From: an archaeon
GTDB taxonomy: Archaea > Thermoproteota > Nitrososphaeria > Nitrososphaerales > Gagatemarchaeaceae
Reading direction: 5' to 3'
Assembly (NCBI GenBank): GCA_021848045.1
Contig: JAJZNC010000060.1
Coordinates: forward strand, 114,909-178,908
DNA length: 64,000 nt
Numbering within the stretch: position 1 is the stretch's first letter; every line of letters starts with the position of its first letter. The notes below the pieces were generated by a model. The model was not told the origin of the DNA and did no database searches. It was given only the letters and a program-made list of their open reading frames with translations. Position numbers and translations under genes: made by a program. Below are positions 15,044 to 23,439 of the stretch, in pieces.

Positions 15044-15321
15044 AACCCGCAAGGCTGCTTCCCATCGGATTCCTCCTCATCTTCGCGGGGTTCGTCCTGC
15101 TCGTCATTGGGAGCCTTTCTGGGGCGGGCGCGGGCTCTGCCTCGACGAGCGGCTTCATCATCATCGGCCCGTTCCCCATATTCTTCGGGAGCGGCCATGA
15201 CTCTGGCACGCTCTCGTGGGTGGGCCTGGCGGTGACCGTGGTCGTGGTCGCCCTGTACGTTGCGACCCTCCTGGGCTGGAGGTTGGGAAGGGTCGGAGGG
15301 GTGGGCGCCGAGGCCGAATAG
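15040..15321 (+). CDS. DUF131 membrane protein, second copy
   Basis: The 93-residue protein starts with a GTG that overlaps the preceding stop. It has membrane segments at about 6-25 and 62-82 and the same central motif, here FIIIGPFPIFFGSG. The tail is Gly/Val/Ala-rich. It is a diverged paralogue of the gene before it, and the tandem pair suggests the two work as a heteromer. Function is unknown. Confidence 0.75.
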   Translation: MKPARLLPIGFLLIFAGFVLLVIGSLSGAGAGSASTSGFIIIGPFPIFFGSGHDSGTLSWVGLAVTVVVVALYVATLLGWRLGRVGGVGAEAE

Positions 15322-15355
15322 GCTAAATATCACCCACGAAGCCTGATTCACCGAC

Positions 15356-15703
15356 ATGCAGAAGATGACGCCGATAGTGAGGTTCACCCCTATAGCGAAG
15401 CAGAAGCTCGCAGAGGCGCTGAAGGAGCAGAACGAGAACGGTTCGTACCTTAGGATCGACGTCTACGCGTCTGGCGGCTGCGCGTGCAGCGGCGGGTATA
15501 GCTACGGTATGCAGCTCGCCGACAAGCCCAGGGGCAACGACGTTGTCGAGGACGTCGACGACCTCAAGGTGGTTACGGACAAGAACAACGTAGACATCCT
15601 AAGGGGCTCGAAGATCGACTTCATAGACACCCTGCAGAGGCAGGGCTTCAAGATCGAGAATCCTAACGTCCAGGGCCAGGGCTGCGGCTGCGGCGGGCAC
15701 TAG
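15356..15703 (+). CDS. A-type iron-sulfur carrier (IscA/HesB family)
   Basis: The 115-residue protein shows the HesB fold: VRFTPIAKQKLAEAL at the start, YLRIDVYASGGCACSGGYSYGM in the middle with the conserved Cys in a GCAC context, a DNNVDIL-like strand, and a Cys-rich end GQGCGCGGH supplying the remaining cluster ligands. Such proteins pass Fe-S clusters to client enzymes. A TATA element (CTAAATAT, about 15323) is placed for a leaderless ATG. The doubled cysteines (CAC and CGCG) are slightly unusual. Confidence 0.88.
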   Translation: MQKMTPIVRFTPIAKQKLAEALKEQNENGSYLRIDVYASGGCACSGGYSYGMQLADKPRGNDVVEDVDDLKVVTDKNNVDILRGSKIDFIDTLQRQGFKIENPNVQGQGCGCGGH

Positions 15704-15758
15704 TAAATCAGTAGCTAGCATAACTGGCACGATAGAAGAAACGGGGCCGCCGCTCCAG

Positions 15759-15875
15759 GTGCTGCGGGAGGCGGTCAACCTCATTGAGAGCGAGGAGAGG
15801 TTCATCTTCAATGCCAAGACAGGGCAGGGGATACTGGTGACGCCCGAGAGAAAGATTCCCTTCTACAACTACTGA
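15759..15875 (+). CDS. Short conserved-looking protein after IscA
   Basis: From a GTG at 15759 a 38-residue frame reads MLREAVNLIESEERF, then IFNAKTGQGILVTPERK and IPFYNY. The same frame stays open upstream and overlaps the IscA end without a standard start, so the true start could be earlier. The composition is protein-like and the frame ends cleanly. Its position 55 bp after iscA suggests co-transcription. The product is unknown. Confidence 0.35.
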   Translation: MLREAVNLIESEERFIFNAKTGQGILVTPERKIPFYNY

Positions 15876-15986
15876 GCGATACGTGGCGGCAGCTCTTCAC
15901 CACGAGGCCGAGAGGCGTTACGGCGTAGCAGGAATGTCGAAGCATCAATTATGCGGGCAATCGAAAAAAAGCAAGGTTGCTGACCG

Positions 15987-16460
15987 ATGTGGAAGAAAAG
16001 GAATGAGAGCATCCTTGTCGGTATTTGCACTTTGCTCGCGATATTGCTGTTCTTAGCAACGCTTACCGACCTGTCCGGAAGAGCCTCGAGCACCACGACG
16101 GAGACGGTGACATCAACTACTACTATCACAAGTTCTATCAATGGTTTGTATCCACTTACGTTCGAGCAATGCGACCCCGGATGGTACGGTCAGCTCTTCA
16201 CTATGCCTTGGAGCGTTAGTCTTTGGAATAGTGCAATTGGGAATTTGACTCTTACGGACCCTCCTGGCGCGGCGATACCGACCAACGAGTGTCTTTTTCA
16301 ACGGGGGCTGAACTCCACGAGCATAACGTTCTTCGTGCCGTTCGGTTCATATGACTACAAGGTGACGACAGGTGCCGGAGTTGTGGAAGGCTACACCGCC
16401 TTCTCATTCGCGAATGTCCCGGTGCAAGTTTCTATTCCGAACTCCTGCGTCGGGAACTGA
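15987..16460 (+). CDS. Membrane-anchored surface protein with Ser/Thr stalk
   Basis: The 157-residue protein has a basic start (MWKKRNES), a membrane anchor (about 9-28), a Thr/Ser stalk (33-50) and a beta-rich outer domain with three cysteines (Cys62, Cys102 and Cys154) and NXS/T sites. The outer domain shows a LYPLTFEQCDPGW strand and a late VEGYTAFSFANVPVQVSIP pattern. The same anchor-stalk-domain plan recurs at 16533, 5498 and 49544. No family is recognised. It is convergent with the 16533 gene. Confidence 0.65.
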   Translation: MWKKRNESILVGICTLLAILLFLATLTDLSGRASSTTTETVTSTTTITSSINGLYPLTFEQCDPGWYGQLFTMPWSVSLWNSAIGNLTLTDPPGAAIPTNECLFQRGLNSTSITFFVPFGSYDYKVTTGAGVVEGYTAFSFANVPVQVSIPNSCVGN

Positions 16461-16532
16461 CGTTGCCGTTTCCCGGCATATATCCAAAGAAGCGCTGAGA
16501 AGCCAATCTCTCGAAGGCTGACCAGAACTTCC

Positions 16533-17222
16533 TCAAGGTGCGCTGAAATAAGCCAAAGCAAGCGCACCCCATTCGTCTTCCGCCAGAACCGTGTACGTAC
16601 CGCCTTGGAAGGTCGTGAACGTACCTCCCTGACCATAGTACCCCGTGATGCTTACCGGCCAGGGGTCATACGTCGCTGTCGCATTCAACCCTGCCAGGCA
16701 TGGACTCACGCCGACGCAGCCGTAGGAGGTGCCCGAGTCGCTCATTGGCTGGAAGAGGTCCCCAGTCGGGCTCCCGTAGCCGAAATACGCAGGGCAGTTG
16801 TACGTTGCTCCCGGATTGACAAGGTCCAGCAGCTTTGCCTCTGTGGCGTTTGAAGTTGTGTAGTATCCCTTCGCAATGGCGAAACCAACCGTCTGGCCCA
16901 GGTCACCGCAAGGTACCCCATCCGTCCAATTGAGAGGAACCACCCAGTCATTCGCCGACGTGACATTGGCCGTAGACGAGGATGGATTGTAGACATCGGC
17001 GAATAGGCTCACGTTCACTCCTGTCGCGGATGCCGATGAAGCGTTAAGGAAGAGCCGGAGCTCAAGGCCGTTCGTGGGGTTGGAGACTGTCGTCGCCATT
17101 TGAGCAGAGATCGTAGAGGTGGATTTGGATGTGCTGGCGGCAATGGTGCTGGAAGAGCTGGTCACATTACCAGAATGAGAGGCAAACGCGATGACGCCGA
17201 TGGTCGCAACGACGATGACCAA
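16533..17222 (-). CDS. Membrane-anchored surface protein with Ser/Thr stalk (start uncertain)
   Basis: From a TTG at 17222 the protein has 229 residues: a short hydrophobic start, a Ser/Thr stalk (about 17-45), and a beta-sandwich-like outer domain with LELRLFLNASS, VNVSLFADVYNPSS and a Cys-containing loop. The frame is open for 30 more codons upstream (to 17312), reading KGKKSTTRQSLGITTG and then a hydrophobic stretch. That would complete a proper basic-plus-hydrophobic anchor, but it holds no ATG, GTG or TTG. The start may be non-standard, or there may be a sequence error. Confidence 0.6.
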   Translation of the reverse strand: MVIVVATIGVIAFASHSGNVTSSSSTIAASTSKSTSTISAQMATTVSNPTNGLELRLFLNASSASATGVNVSLFADVYNPSSSTANVTSANDWVVPLNWTDGVPCGDLGQTVGFAIAKGYYTTSNATEAKLLDLVNPGATYNCPAYFGYGSPTGDLFQPMSDSGTSYGCVGVSPCLAGLNATATYDPWPVSITGYYGQGGTFTTFQGGTYTVLAEDEWGALALAYFSAP

Positions 17223-17462
17223 GATAATTGCGAGGACAATACTTCCTGTAGTTATCCCTAAGCTTTGGCGTGTCGTCGATTTCTTGCCTTTCCTTATAGG
17301 ATTCCTGATATCCTATTACACATTGTGGAGAAATCATCGGCCTCCACAAGGAGTAGAGAGAAGACCTACGCCATTTGTAGTGAATTTAGGCTGGCTTCTC
17401 GTTCAATTAAGTATTTACACCCAAAGCTTTCCCGCGAAATCCGAGGGCGGTGAAGGCACGCG

Positions 17463-18433
17463 GTGAAACTATACCCGCGACGCGTAATTTATCTCGATCA
17501 ATGCGGTTGGATTGACTTGGCTAATGGTTTCGGCGGATTGAATGTCAAATTCTCAGATGCAGCAAATGCTATTCTCAATGCTGCCGAGTCGAATCGGGCG
17601 ATATTTCCCATGTCACTGGGACACTATGCTGAGACGGCGAAGCGAGTAGACTCAGACACCAGGAAGAGCCTGGCGCACTTCATGTCACGGGTGTCTCGTG
17701 GATATGCGATGCTCCCGCCGCCCAGGTGAAGATCTTGGAGATACTCGATGCTTGTGGAAGACTGCGCGGGAAAGAAGGCATGAAACTCGCCCCGTTGATT
17801 TTTCGAAGAGGGCTTCCAGACCTGACTGGACTGCCGACACCAAGAGTCGTCTCCGAAGTAGCAACACCCGCTCAATTCGAAGCCATGAATCGGCTAGCAG
17901 CTGCGGCGATGAATAATTCAAGTGCTTTCTTCCAAATGGTTCAGCATGGCTTGCCGCCAGAACGTGTTGAACGTGGCAAACGATTGGCTGAAGAATCGGC
18001 AGAAATCGTAGAGGAAGTCCGCAAGAAGAATTCGGTGGTGCCAAAGGATAGAAGATATGAGTTCGAACGCGCGCTCTACCTATCCGACGTTCTCTTTACT
18101 GATTTGTACTCCGCCATGGAAAAGGAAAAAGGCGGCCTAGAAGAGTTAGAAACAGTTCTGAGAAGCAAGAAACGGATTCTGGATCTCAAGTCGATGCCAG
18201 CGTATTATTGCTTCTTCGAGTTGGAGTGATTCAGAAGCATGCAGCATCAGCGAAGAATCCAACCAAACGACATGATTGACCTGGCATTTCTCGCCGTTGC
18301 TATTCCATATGCGGATGTATTGGTAACTGAGAAAATGTGGACGGGAGCTGCAAAACAAAGAAGACTTGATCTGTCTTATGATACGAAGGTTACGAGCGAC
18401 GCCAACTATCTATTACAGCTTTTGAAGAATTAA
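17463..18433 (+). pseudogene. PIN-like nuclease gene broken by a frameshift and an in-frame stop
   Basis: Three adjacent frames make one protein. The first (17463-17729) starts VIYLDQCGWIDLANG with the PIN-type first Asp. The second (from 17726) is in another phase. The third (18239-18433) continues the phase of the second after a TGA at 18227-18229 and holds NDMIDLAFLAVAIPYADVLVTEK, the typical PIN C-terminal strand-helix. One frameshift near 17715-17726 and one nonsense codon interrupt about 320 residues. The gene is A+T-rich relative to its neighbours and probably horizontally acquired. Recoding cannot be excluded but is unlikely. Confidence 0.7.
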
Positions 18434-18477
18434 ATTCCCCCTGGCAGTTCCGACGTTCTCTTTTCCAGAATCGATTC

Positions 18478-19130
18478 TCAATTTATCAAAGGTTTCATTG
18501 CATGCTTTCTCGAAATCGTACCCAGGAAATACAATCCGACCACCAGAAATCCGAAGAAGGTCATCAGGAAATACTGCTCCTCCGGCGGCTGAGGTAGGTG
18601 CGCGACGCTGTCGTACGTCTGGAAGACGTCGCTCACCCCCCAGGAGTTGGTGACCCCGAACTGGTATGCCCCGTTGACGCTCATGGGGAACGAGAGTGAG
18701 CAGAACCCGAAGTCGCCTTCTGGCGAAGGAGGCGTCGTTTGGGGGCCAGAGTCTCGTTGACCACCACGTTTCCGTTCGGGTCTTTCACCCTAAGATTGGT
18801 CACTCCGCCTGACTGGGCTCCCATCATTACTGTTGCCTCGAAATCCGTCTGCTTCACCTGCACCCCGAGCAAGCTCGCTCCTCCCCCGTCGAGGTTCGCG
18901 TAGATTGGGATGCTACCGCCGTAGAGGAACCCGTACGTCTTGGTCAGGTTCCCGGTTGGCTGGTCACCGGAGAGATGAAGCTAGGCGGGCTGCCGTTGTT
19001 GCAATCCTGCGCGAGGTAGGGATTGCTCTTGCCGTCGAGGCTGAAGTTGAGCGGAGGCCACCAGTGCCTCTGCTGGTCGAGGTGCTACTCCTCCGCGCTC
19101 GGGAATGGTAGGGAGGGGAGAAGGGTAAAC
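18478..19130 (-). pseudogene. Decayed cell-surface protein gene
   Basis: Reading the minus strand from 19130, fragments in changing phase form one degraded protein: HWWPPLNFSLDGKSNPYLAQ, then after a shift near 18955 NLTKTYGFLYGGSIPIYANL and DFEATVMMGAQSGGVTNLRV. After another shift near 18737 comes SVNGAYQFGVTNSWG and a C-terminal membrane segment (FLMTFFGFLVVGLYFLG) with a basic tail. There is also a stop in the N-terminal part near 19080. The pattern of at least two frameshifts plus a stop is that of a dead gene. It was a C-terminally anchored beta-sandwich surface protein. Confidence 0.65.
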
Positions 19131-20069
19131 TTAGTAGATCATATCGTCGCTTATCTTCAGCTTCTTCTTCGCCGTCAAGAAGTACGGGGCTGCGAGACCC
19201 CTCTTCTTCGCGGCTGATACGGCCGCCATCTGTATCGCGAAGACCAGGTGATACAGACGCTCGACCGCCCCACCCTCGGGGCGCACCAGAGAGACGTCGT
19301 AGCCGGCGGCCTCGAGCTCATCGGCCAGCTGACCCCCTTTGCTCCCGTCTGGGGACTCTATCACGTTGACGCAGTCAGAGGGCGCGAGAGAGAAGAGCTG
19401 CATGTGGCTGAACTCCTCGAGCATGGAGGCCTGCGCCCGCGCCCCAAGGAACTCGTAGACCTTCGCAGCGCCGTAGATGCCCAATGCGTACGCCTCGTTG
19501 TTGCCCACGAAGTGCGTCACGCCGCTCCCAGCGGCGATCTTGATTCGTTTTGATTCCCTCCTCGCCCCGTAGAGCGCCTCCCTGAAGTCGATGTCCGGGT
19601 CGAACCCGCACACCTTCAGGGCGGCCGCGAGCGCGCACGCGAATGACGCTATGCCCGGCGACTTGCCCGGAGGGTTGTAGGGGAGGGCTACGATGTTGTG
19701 GCCCACCGCCTGGGCGAGGCGGCTGTGCGGGTTGGAGGTTATCGCGGCCGTCCGCTTCGCGACCCCCTTCAGGGCGCGGGCAAGGTCGATGTTAGCCCTT
19801 GTCTCCCCTGATATCGAGACTATGCAGACCGTCCGTCCCCTCGCGGACTCTAGCGACTGCGTGAGCGAGTAGGGGTCCCACGCGCGCACGCGGGGTCCCG
19901 CGAGGAAGGAGGCGCACAGGGAAGCGGCGTACGAGTCCCCGGCACCCACCAGGGTCAGGACTCCAGTGTCCCCGAACTCCGACCAGACGGGGGACTCCCT
20001 CAGAGAGCGCAGGAGGGCGGGCTGCGCCTCGAACTCCTTCGCCACCTTCCCGATGGTGACCCCTGTCAA
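19131..20069 (-). CDS. SIS-domain sugar-phosphate isomerase family protein
   Basis: The 312-residue protein has two SIS domains as in GlmS/AgaS-type isomerases: VLTLVGAGDSYAASLCASFL and VCIVSISGETRANIDLA in the first, and VTHFVGNNEAYALGIYGAAKVYEFLG with LEEFSHMQLF in the second. These bind phosphosugars. It lacks a glutaminase domain, so it is not full GlmS. The TTG start overlaps the fumarase stop by 4 bp, so it is co-transcribed and coupled with fumC. The substrate is not evident. Confidence 0.82.
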   Translation of the reverse strand: MTGVTIGKVAKEFEAQPALLRSLRESPVWSEFGDTGVLTLVGAGDSYAASLCASFLAGPRVRAWDPYSLTQSLESARGRTVCIVSISGETRANIDLARALKGVAKRTAAITSNPHSRLAQAVGHNIVALPYNPPGKSPGIASFACALAAALKVCGFDPDIDFREALYGARRESKRIKIAAGSGVTHFVGNNEAYALGIYGAAKVYEFLGARAQASMLEEFSHMQLFSLAPSDCVNVIESPDGSKGGQLADELEAAGYDVSLVRPEGGAVERLYHLVFAIQMAAVSAAKKRGLAAPYFLTAKKKLKISDDMIY

Positions 20070-21397
20070 GCCGCCCGCCTCCGCCTGTCTGCCCCTTGGT
20101 CGACGAGCCTTCGGAGGTCGAGTATCCGTTCGACCTCGCCTTTCGTGTATCCCAATTGCTTCAGGCCCTCTCGTATCGAAAGTCCGCGCGCCACTCTCGC
20201 CCCTACCTTGGCAGCTTTGTCGTACCCAACCTCCGGGCTGATCGCGGTGACAAGCGCGGGGCTACTCTCCGCGTACACCCTGTTCCTCTCCACGTTGGGG
20301 ATTACATGGTCGAGCACTCTCGAGGAGAGCCTCCCGAGCGCCTCCGAGAGGAGTGCGACCTGCGTCACGATGTTGTAGCCCAAGAGCGGGACGCCCATGC
20401 TGAGCTCAAAGTCACCCAGCAGCCCGGCTATCTGGTTTGCCCTGTCCAGCCCCATCACCTGTGCGGAGGCGAGCATGGCCGCCTCTACGGTCACAGGGTT
20501 GGTCTTCCCGGGAATGATGCTGCTTCCGGCCACCTCCTCTTGCGTGGGTATCTCGATCTCGCCTAGCCCCGTGAGCGGCCCGGAGAACATCAGCCTGATG
20601 TCCTGGCACAGCCTGTAGACGTCTATCGAAGTGACGGACAGAACGGAGCTCAACGCGTTGAGGTCTGAGAGCAGGCGCATCGCCCTGAACCTGCTCCGGG
20701 CGACCGTGAACCCCAGCCTCGTGGAGGCGTTGATGCCGCCGACGACCATCGCCCCGAACTTCGGGTCAGCGTTGAGCCCCGTCCCAACGGCGGTCCCTCC
20801 GATGGGGAGCTCCTTGGAGTAGGCCGCCGCTGCCCTCATGAGGCGAAGGTCGTGGTCCAGGGCGTCTGCGTAGGCTCCGAACTCCTGCCCCATGGTCACC
20901 GGCAGGGCGTCCCTCAGGTGGGTCCGCCCCGCCTTGTAGACTGCGGAGGTCCGCCTAGCCAGGCCTCTAAGGCTCTTCGAGGCCATTTCGATTGAGGGCG
21001 TGAGCTCCTCCCGGCACAGAGCCACCGCAGACACCCTGATTGCCGATGTCCCTACGTCGTTGGAGGACTGCCCCATGTTGACGTGATCGTTTGGATGGAC
21101 AGGCCTGGCGAGCATCGCAGAGGCCCTCTCAGCTATCAGCTCGTTGACGTTCATGTTGAGGCCGGTCCCAGACCCCGTCTGGAAGACATCGACGCTAATG
21201 AGCTGGTCGTGCTTCCCACGCATCACCTCGTCGGCGGCCATCTCAACCGCGGAGGCCACCTTCGGGTCGAGTCTACCCAGAGAGGCGTTCGCCTTCGCGG
21301 CCTCGCGCTTGATTAGGGCCACCGACCAGATGAGTTTGCGGGGGAAGCGCGTCCCCGTTGCGAGGAACACCTTCTTCGCCCCCTCGACGTACCTCAT
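20066..21397 (-). CDS. fumC: Class II fumarate hydratase
   Basis: The 443-residue enzyme interconverts fumarate and malate in the citric acid cycle. Visible motifs are VFQTGSGTGLNMNVNE, the active-site region GQSSNDVGTSAIR, GRTHLRDALPVTMGQE and the family signature GSSIIPGKTNP. The N-terminus (MRYVEGAKKVFLATGTRFPRK) lacks about 30 residues present in bacterial FumC, but a stop codon just upstream shows this is the true start region, and crenarchaeal FumC proteins begin the same way. It follows the 21448 gene by about 50 bp and overlaps the SIS gene. Confidence 0.95.
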   Translation of the reverse strand: MRYVEGAKKVFLATGTRFPRKLIWSVALIKREAAKANASLGRLDPKVASAVEMAADEVMRGKHDQLISVDVFQTGSGTGLNMNVNELIAERASAMLARPVHPNDHVNMGQSSNDVGTSAIRVSAVALCREELTPSIEMASKSLRGLARRTSAVYKAGRTHLRDALPVTMGQEFGAYADALDHDLRLMRAAAAYSKELPIGGTAVGTGLNADPKFGAMVVGGINASTRLGFTVARSRFRAMRLLSDLNALSSVLSVTSIDVYRLCQDIRLMFSGPLTGLGEIEIPTQEEVAGSSIIPGKTNPVTVEAAMLASAQVMGLDRANQIAGLLGDFELSMGVPLLGYNIVTQVALLSEALGRLSSRVLDHVIPNVERNRVYAESSPALVTAISPEVGYDKAAKVGARVARGLSIREGLKQLGYTKGEVERILDLRRLVDQGADRRRRAA

Positions 21398-21447
21398 TCG
21401 GGCGAGTTGCTCCTCGGAGGCTTTCTAAAGGCTTCGAGGTGCCCGCG

Positions 21448-21945
21448 CTATCGTCGCGGCCTCACGCCGATCTTCTCTATGAGCCTGCCCAGCTCCGAGT
21501 CGTCTACGGCATCGACCCGCAGGTAGCGCAGTATCTCGTCCTCGCTCATCTGGAGCCGTTTCGCCTCGTCCACGGTGTACCTGTACGCCTCTATCTCCGT
21601 GGGCCTGTCGACGTACTCGAAAGTCTGGTCGAAGAGGTCCTTCCCGTCGAGGAACTGCTTGACGTGTACGAGGACGTGTATCACATCGAGGTAGAGGCAG
21701 TTGATTTTCGCGCTAGACAGGTACTTCGACCCGACGCAGACGGCCCCTGTGTTGTGGTCAAGCCATATCCCCCAGTCAGAGTCCACGATGCTGACCTTCA
21801 GGTGCCTGACGATCTTGCCCATGCTCCTCTGGGTGCCGAAGAGCTTCAGGAGGGTGGGCGAGTTCTCTGCGCCCATAAATATCTCGGTGAACTTGTACTC
21901 ACCCAGCCTTGCGCTTCGCTTGGCCTTGAATATCTTCGGAGCCAT
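21448..21945 (-). CDS. Uncharacterised protein with degenerate zincin-like helix
   Basis: The 165-residue protein has a basic start (MAPKIFKAKRSARLGEYKF), beta strands, then IHVLVHVKQFLDGKDLFDQTF followed by TEIEAYRYTVDEAKRL. The arrangement of a helix with two histidines four residues apart and a later E-E-A-Y helix recalls small archaeal metalloprotease-like folds, but the catalytic Glu of HEXXH is replaced, so activity is doubtful. The C-terminal region (LRYLRVDAVDD...) is helical. It is upstream of fumC in the same direction, perhaps in its operon. Function is unknown. Confidence 0.65.
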   Translation of the reverse strand: MAPKIFKAKRSARLGEYKFTEIFMGAENSPTLLKLFGTQRSMGKIVRHLKVSIVDSDWGIWLDHNTGAVCVGSKYLSSAKINCLYLDVIHVLVHVKQFLDGKDLFDQTFEYVDRPTEIEAYRYTVDEAKRLQMSEDEILRYLRVDAVDDSELGRLIEKIGVRPRR

Positions 21946-22134
21946 CCTCGGGTCGTCGGACTGCTAATTCCGGGAAAAGAGGGGAACTCAACTTCCCTTG
22001 ACGCGCGAGTTACGGAAGCGCTCCGGAGCCCCCTTGGAAAGCGCTTTAACCTGGGGCAAGACCGCGTTCACGATGAATGGGCTGCCCCGGAAGTTCTGCG
22101 CGACGTGGACAGACGTTGGCCCGGTGGTCCCCTG

Positions 22135-23436
22135 ATGCTAGCCTCGACGAGTGGCATCCGCGGAGTGTTCAACGCAGACCTAAGCCCTAACGAAATAGCG
22201 GAGTACGCGCGCAGGTTCGTCCGCCTTGTGGGGGGGCGCGAGGTGCTCCTTGGCAGGGACACCAGGTCGACAGGCCCCGTCGCATCCAGAGCCGTGGCCG
22301 GGGCGATCATGGGTGCCGGGGCGAATGTTGTGGACTACGGGGTGATATCGACCCCTGCCATCTTCAGGGAGAGCAGGACGAGGGCGAGGCCCGCCGTGAT
22401 AGTCACGTCGTCGCACAACGAGCCCGAGTGGAACGGGCTGAAGTTCGTGGTCGACGGACGCGGGATCAGCCAGGAAGGGTTCGACCAGCTATTGCGGAGG
22501 GGCGAGAAGGGAGATGGAGCCTCGACCCCGGGAGGACTGACACCCGCCGAGGGTTTCTCGTACAACAGGGAGCTCGTCAAGATGGCCGGAGAGAGCTCCG
22601 CGGCGGGGGTCAAGGTGGTCCTCGACCTGAACGGCGGCGCGGCAATCGGCCACGCCCCTGAGATTCTCAGGGCGCTCGGGTGCGAGGTCTCAACGATAGG
22701 GGACGTGAGAGGGTTCTTCTCGAGGACGATCGATCCCACCAACGACCCGCTCGAGGTGCTGTCGAGGGCGGTCAAGAGGGAAGAGGCGGACGTCGGGTTC
22801 GCCTTCGACTGCGACGGTGACAGGCTCGCCCTCGTCGACAGCTCAGGGAGGACCAGGACAGGTGACTACATGCTCACGCTCGCCACAAAAGAGATGCTCC
22901 AGGGGTCGCCGACCAAGGACATGGTCGTCTCGGTCGATACAACCCAGGCGATCGACGAAATTGTCAAGGAAGCGGGAGGCCGGGTCTACAGGGCAAAGGT
23001 CGGCGAGGCCAACGTGGTCGCGCTCATGGAGCAGAACCAGGCGAGGTTCGGCGGAGAGGGGAGCAGTGGTGGCGTCATCGACGCCACCTTCAACAGCTGC
23101 AGGGACTCGATGGTCGCCGCGGCCTTCATAGTCGCGGCGCTAAGGCGCAAGGGGACCAAGGTCTACGACCAGGTGAGGTCGTACCACATCGCCAGGGAAA
23201 AGATGGTAATGCCGCGCAAGAAGGGCCTGGAGGCGGTCAAGAGACTCCAGAAGGACAACCCTGAGGCGGACTCGCTCGACGGCCTTAAGGTCAGGACATC
23301 GAGCTCGTCATGGGTACTGATACGCGTGTCAAACACGGAGGACGGAGTCAGGGTCTCGTCGGAGGCGCCCAGCTTCAAGGAGGCGGAGCGGCTGGCCCAC
23401 GCCTGGGCTCTCAAGGTCAAGCGCGCCGGTGCCTGA
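22135..23436 (+). CDS. Phosphohexomutase (PGM/PMM superfamily)
   Basis: The 433-residue enzyme contains the four superfamily motifs: MLASTSGIRGVF at the N-terminus, the phosphoserine loop VTSSHNEPEWNG (Ser93), the metal loop FDCDGDR (225-230), the sugar loop GEGSSGG, and a phosphate-binding SNTEDGVR near the end. It moves phosphate within a hexose or hexosamine. The ATG at 22135 is chosen because it directly precedes the N-terminal motif; the open frame to 21358 is shadow of the neighbour. ThiL starts 3 bp after its stop. A second, more canonical paralogue lies at 24402-25763. Confidence 0.88.
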   Translation: MLASTSGIRGVFNADLSPNEIAEYARRFVRLVGGREVLLGRDTRSTGPVASRAVAGAIMGAGANVVDYGVISTPAIFRESRTRARPAVIVTSSHNEPEWNGLKFVVDGRGISQEGFDQLLRRGEKGDGASTPGGLTPAEGFSYNRELVKMAGESSAAGVKVVLDLNGGAAIGHAPEILRALGCEVSTIGDVRGFFSRTIDPTNDPLEVLSRAVKREEADVGFAFDCDGDRLALVDSSGRTRTGDYMLTLATKEMLQGSPTKDMVVSVDTTQAIDEIVKEAGGRVYRAKVGEANVVALMEQNQARFGGEGSSGGVIDATFNSCRDSMVAAAFIVAALRRKGTKVYDQVRSYHIAREKMVMPRKKGLEAVKRLQKDNPEADSLDGLKVRTSSSSWVLIRVSNTEDGVRVSSEAPSFKEAERLAHAWALKVKRAGA

Positions 23437-23439
23437 CAG

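Noticed and set aside
14569..15387. Long minus-strand frame of 272 codons
   Set aside because: Only its last 55 codons (zinc ribbon) look real. The rest is Arg/Pro-rich and opposite the two DUF131 genes and their promoter.
21358..22134. N-terminal extension of the phosphohexomutase frame
   Set aside because: The family motif TSGIRG starts at residue 5 from the ATG at 22135; the extension is shadow of the 21448 gene and intergenic DNA.
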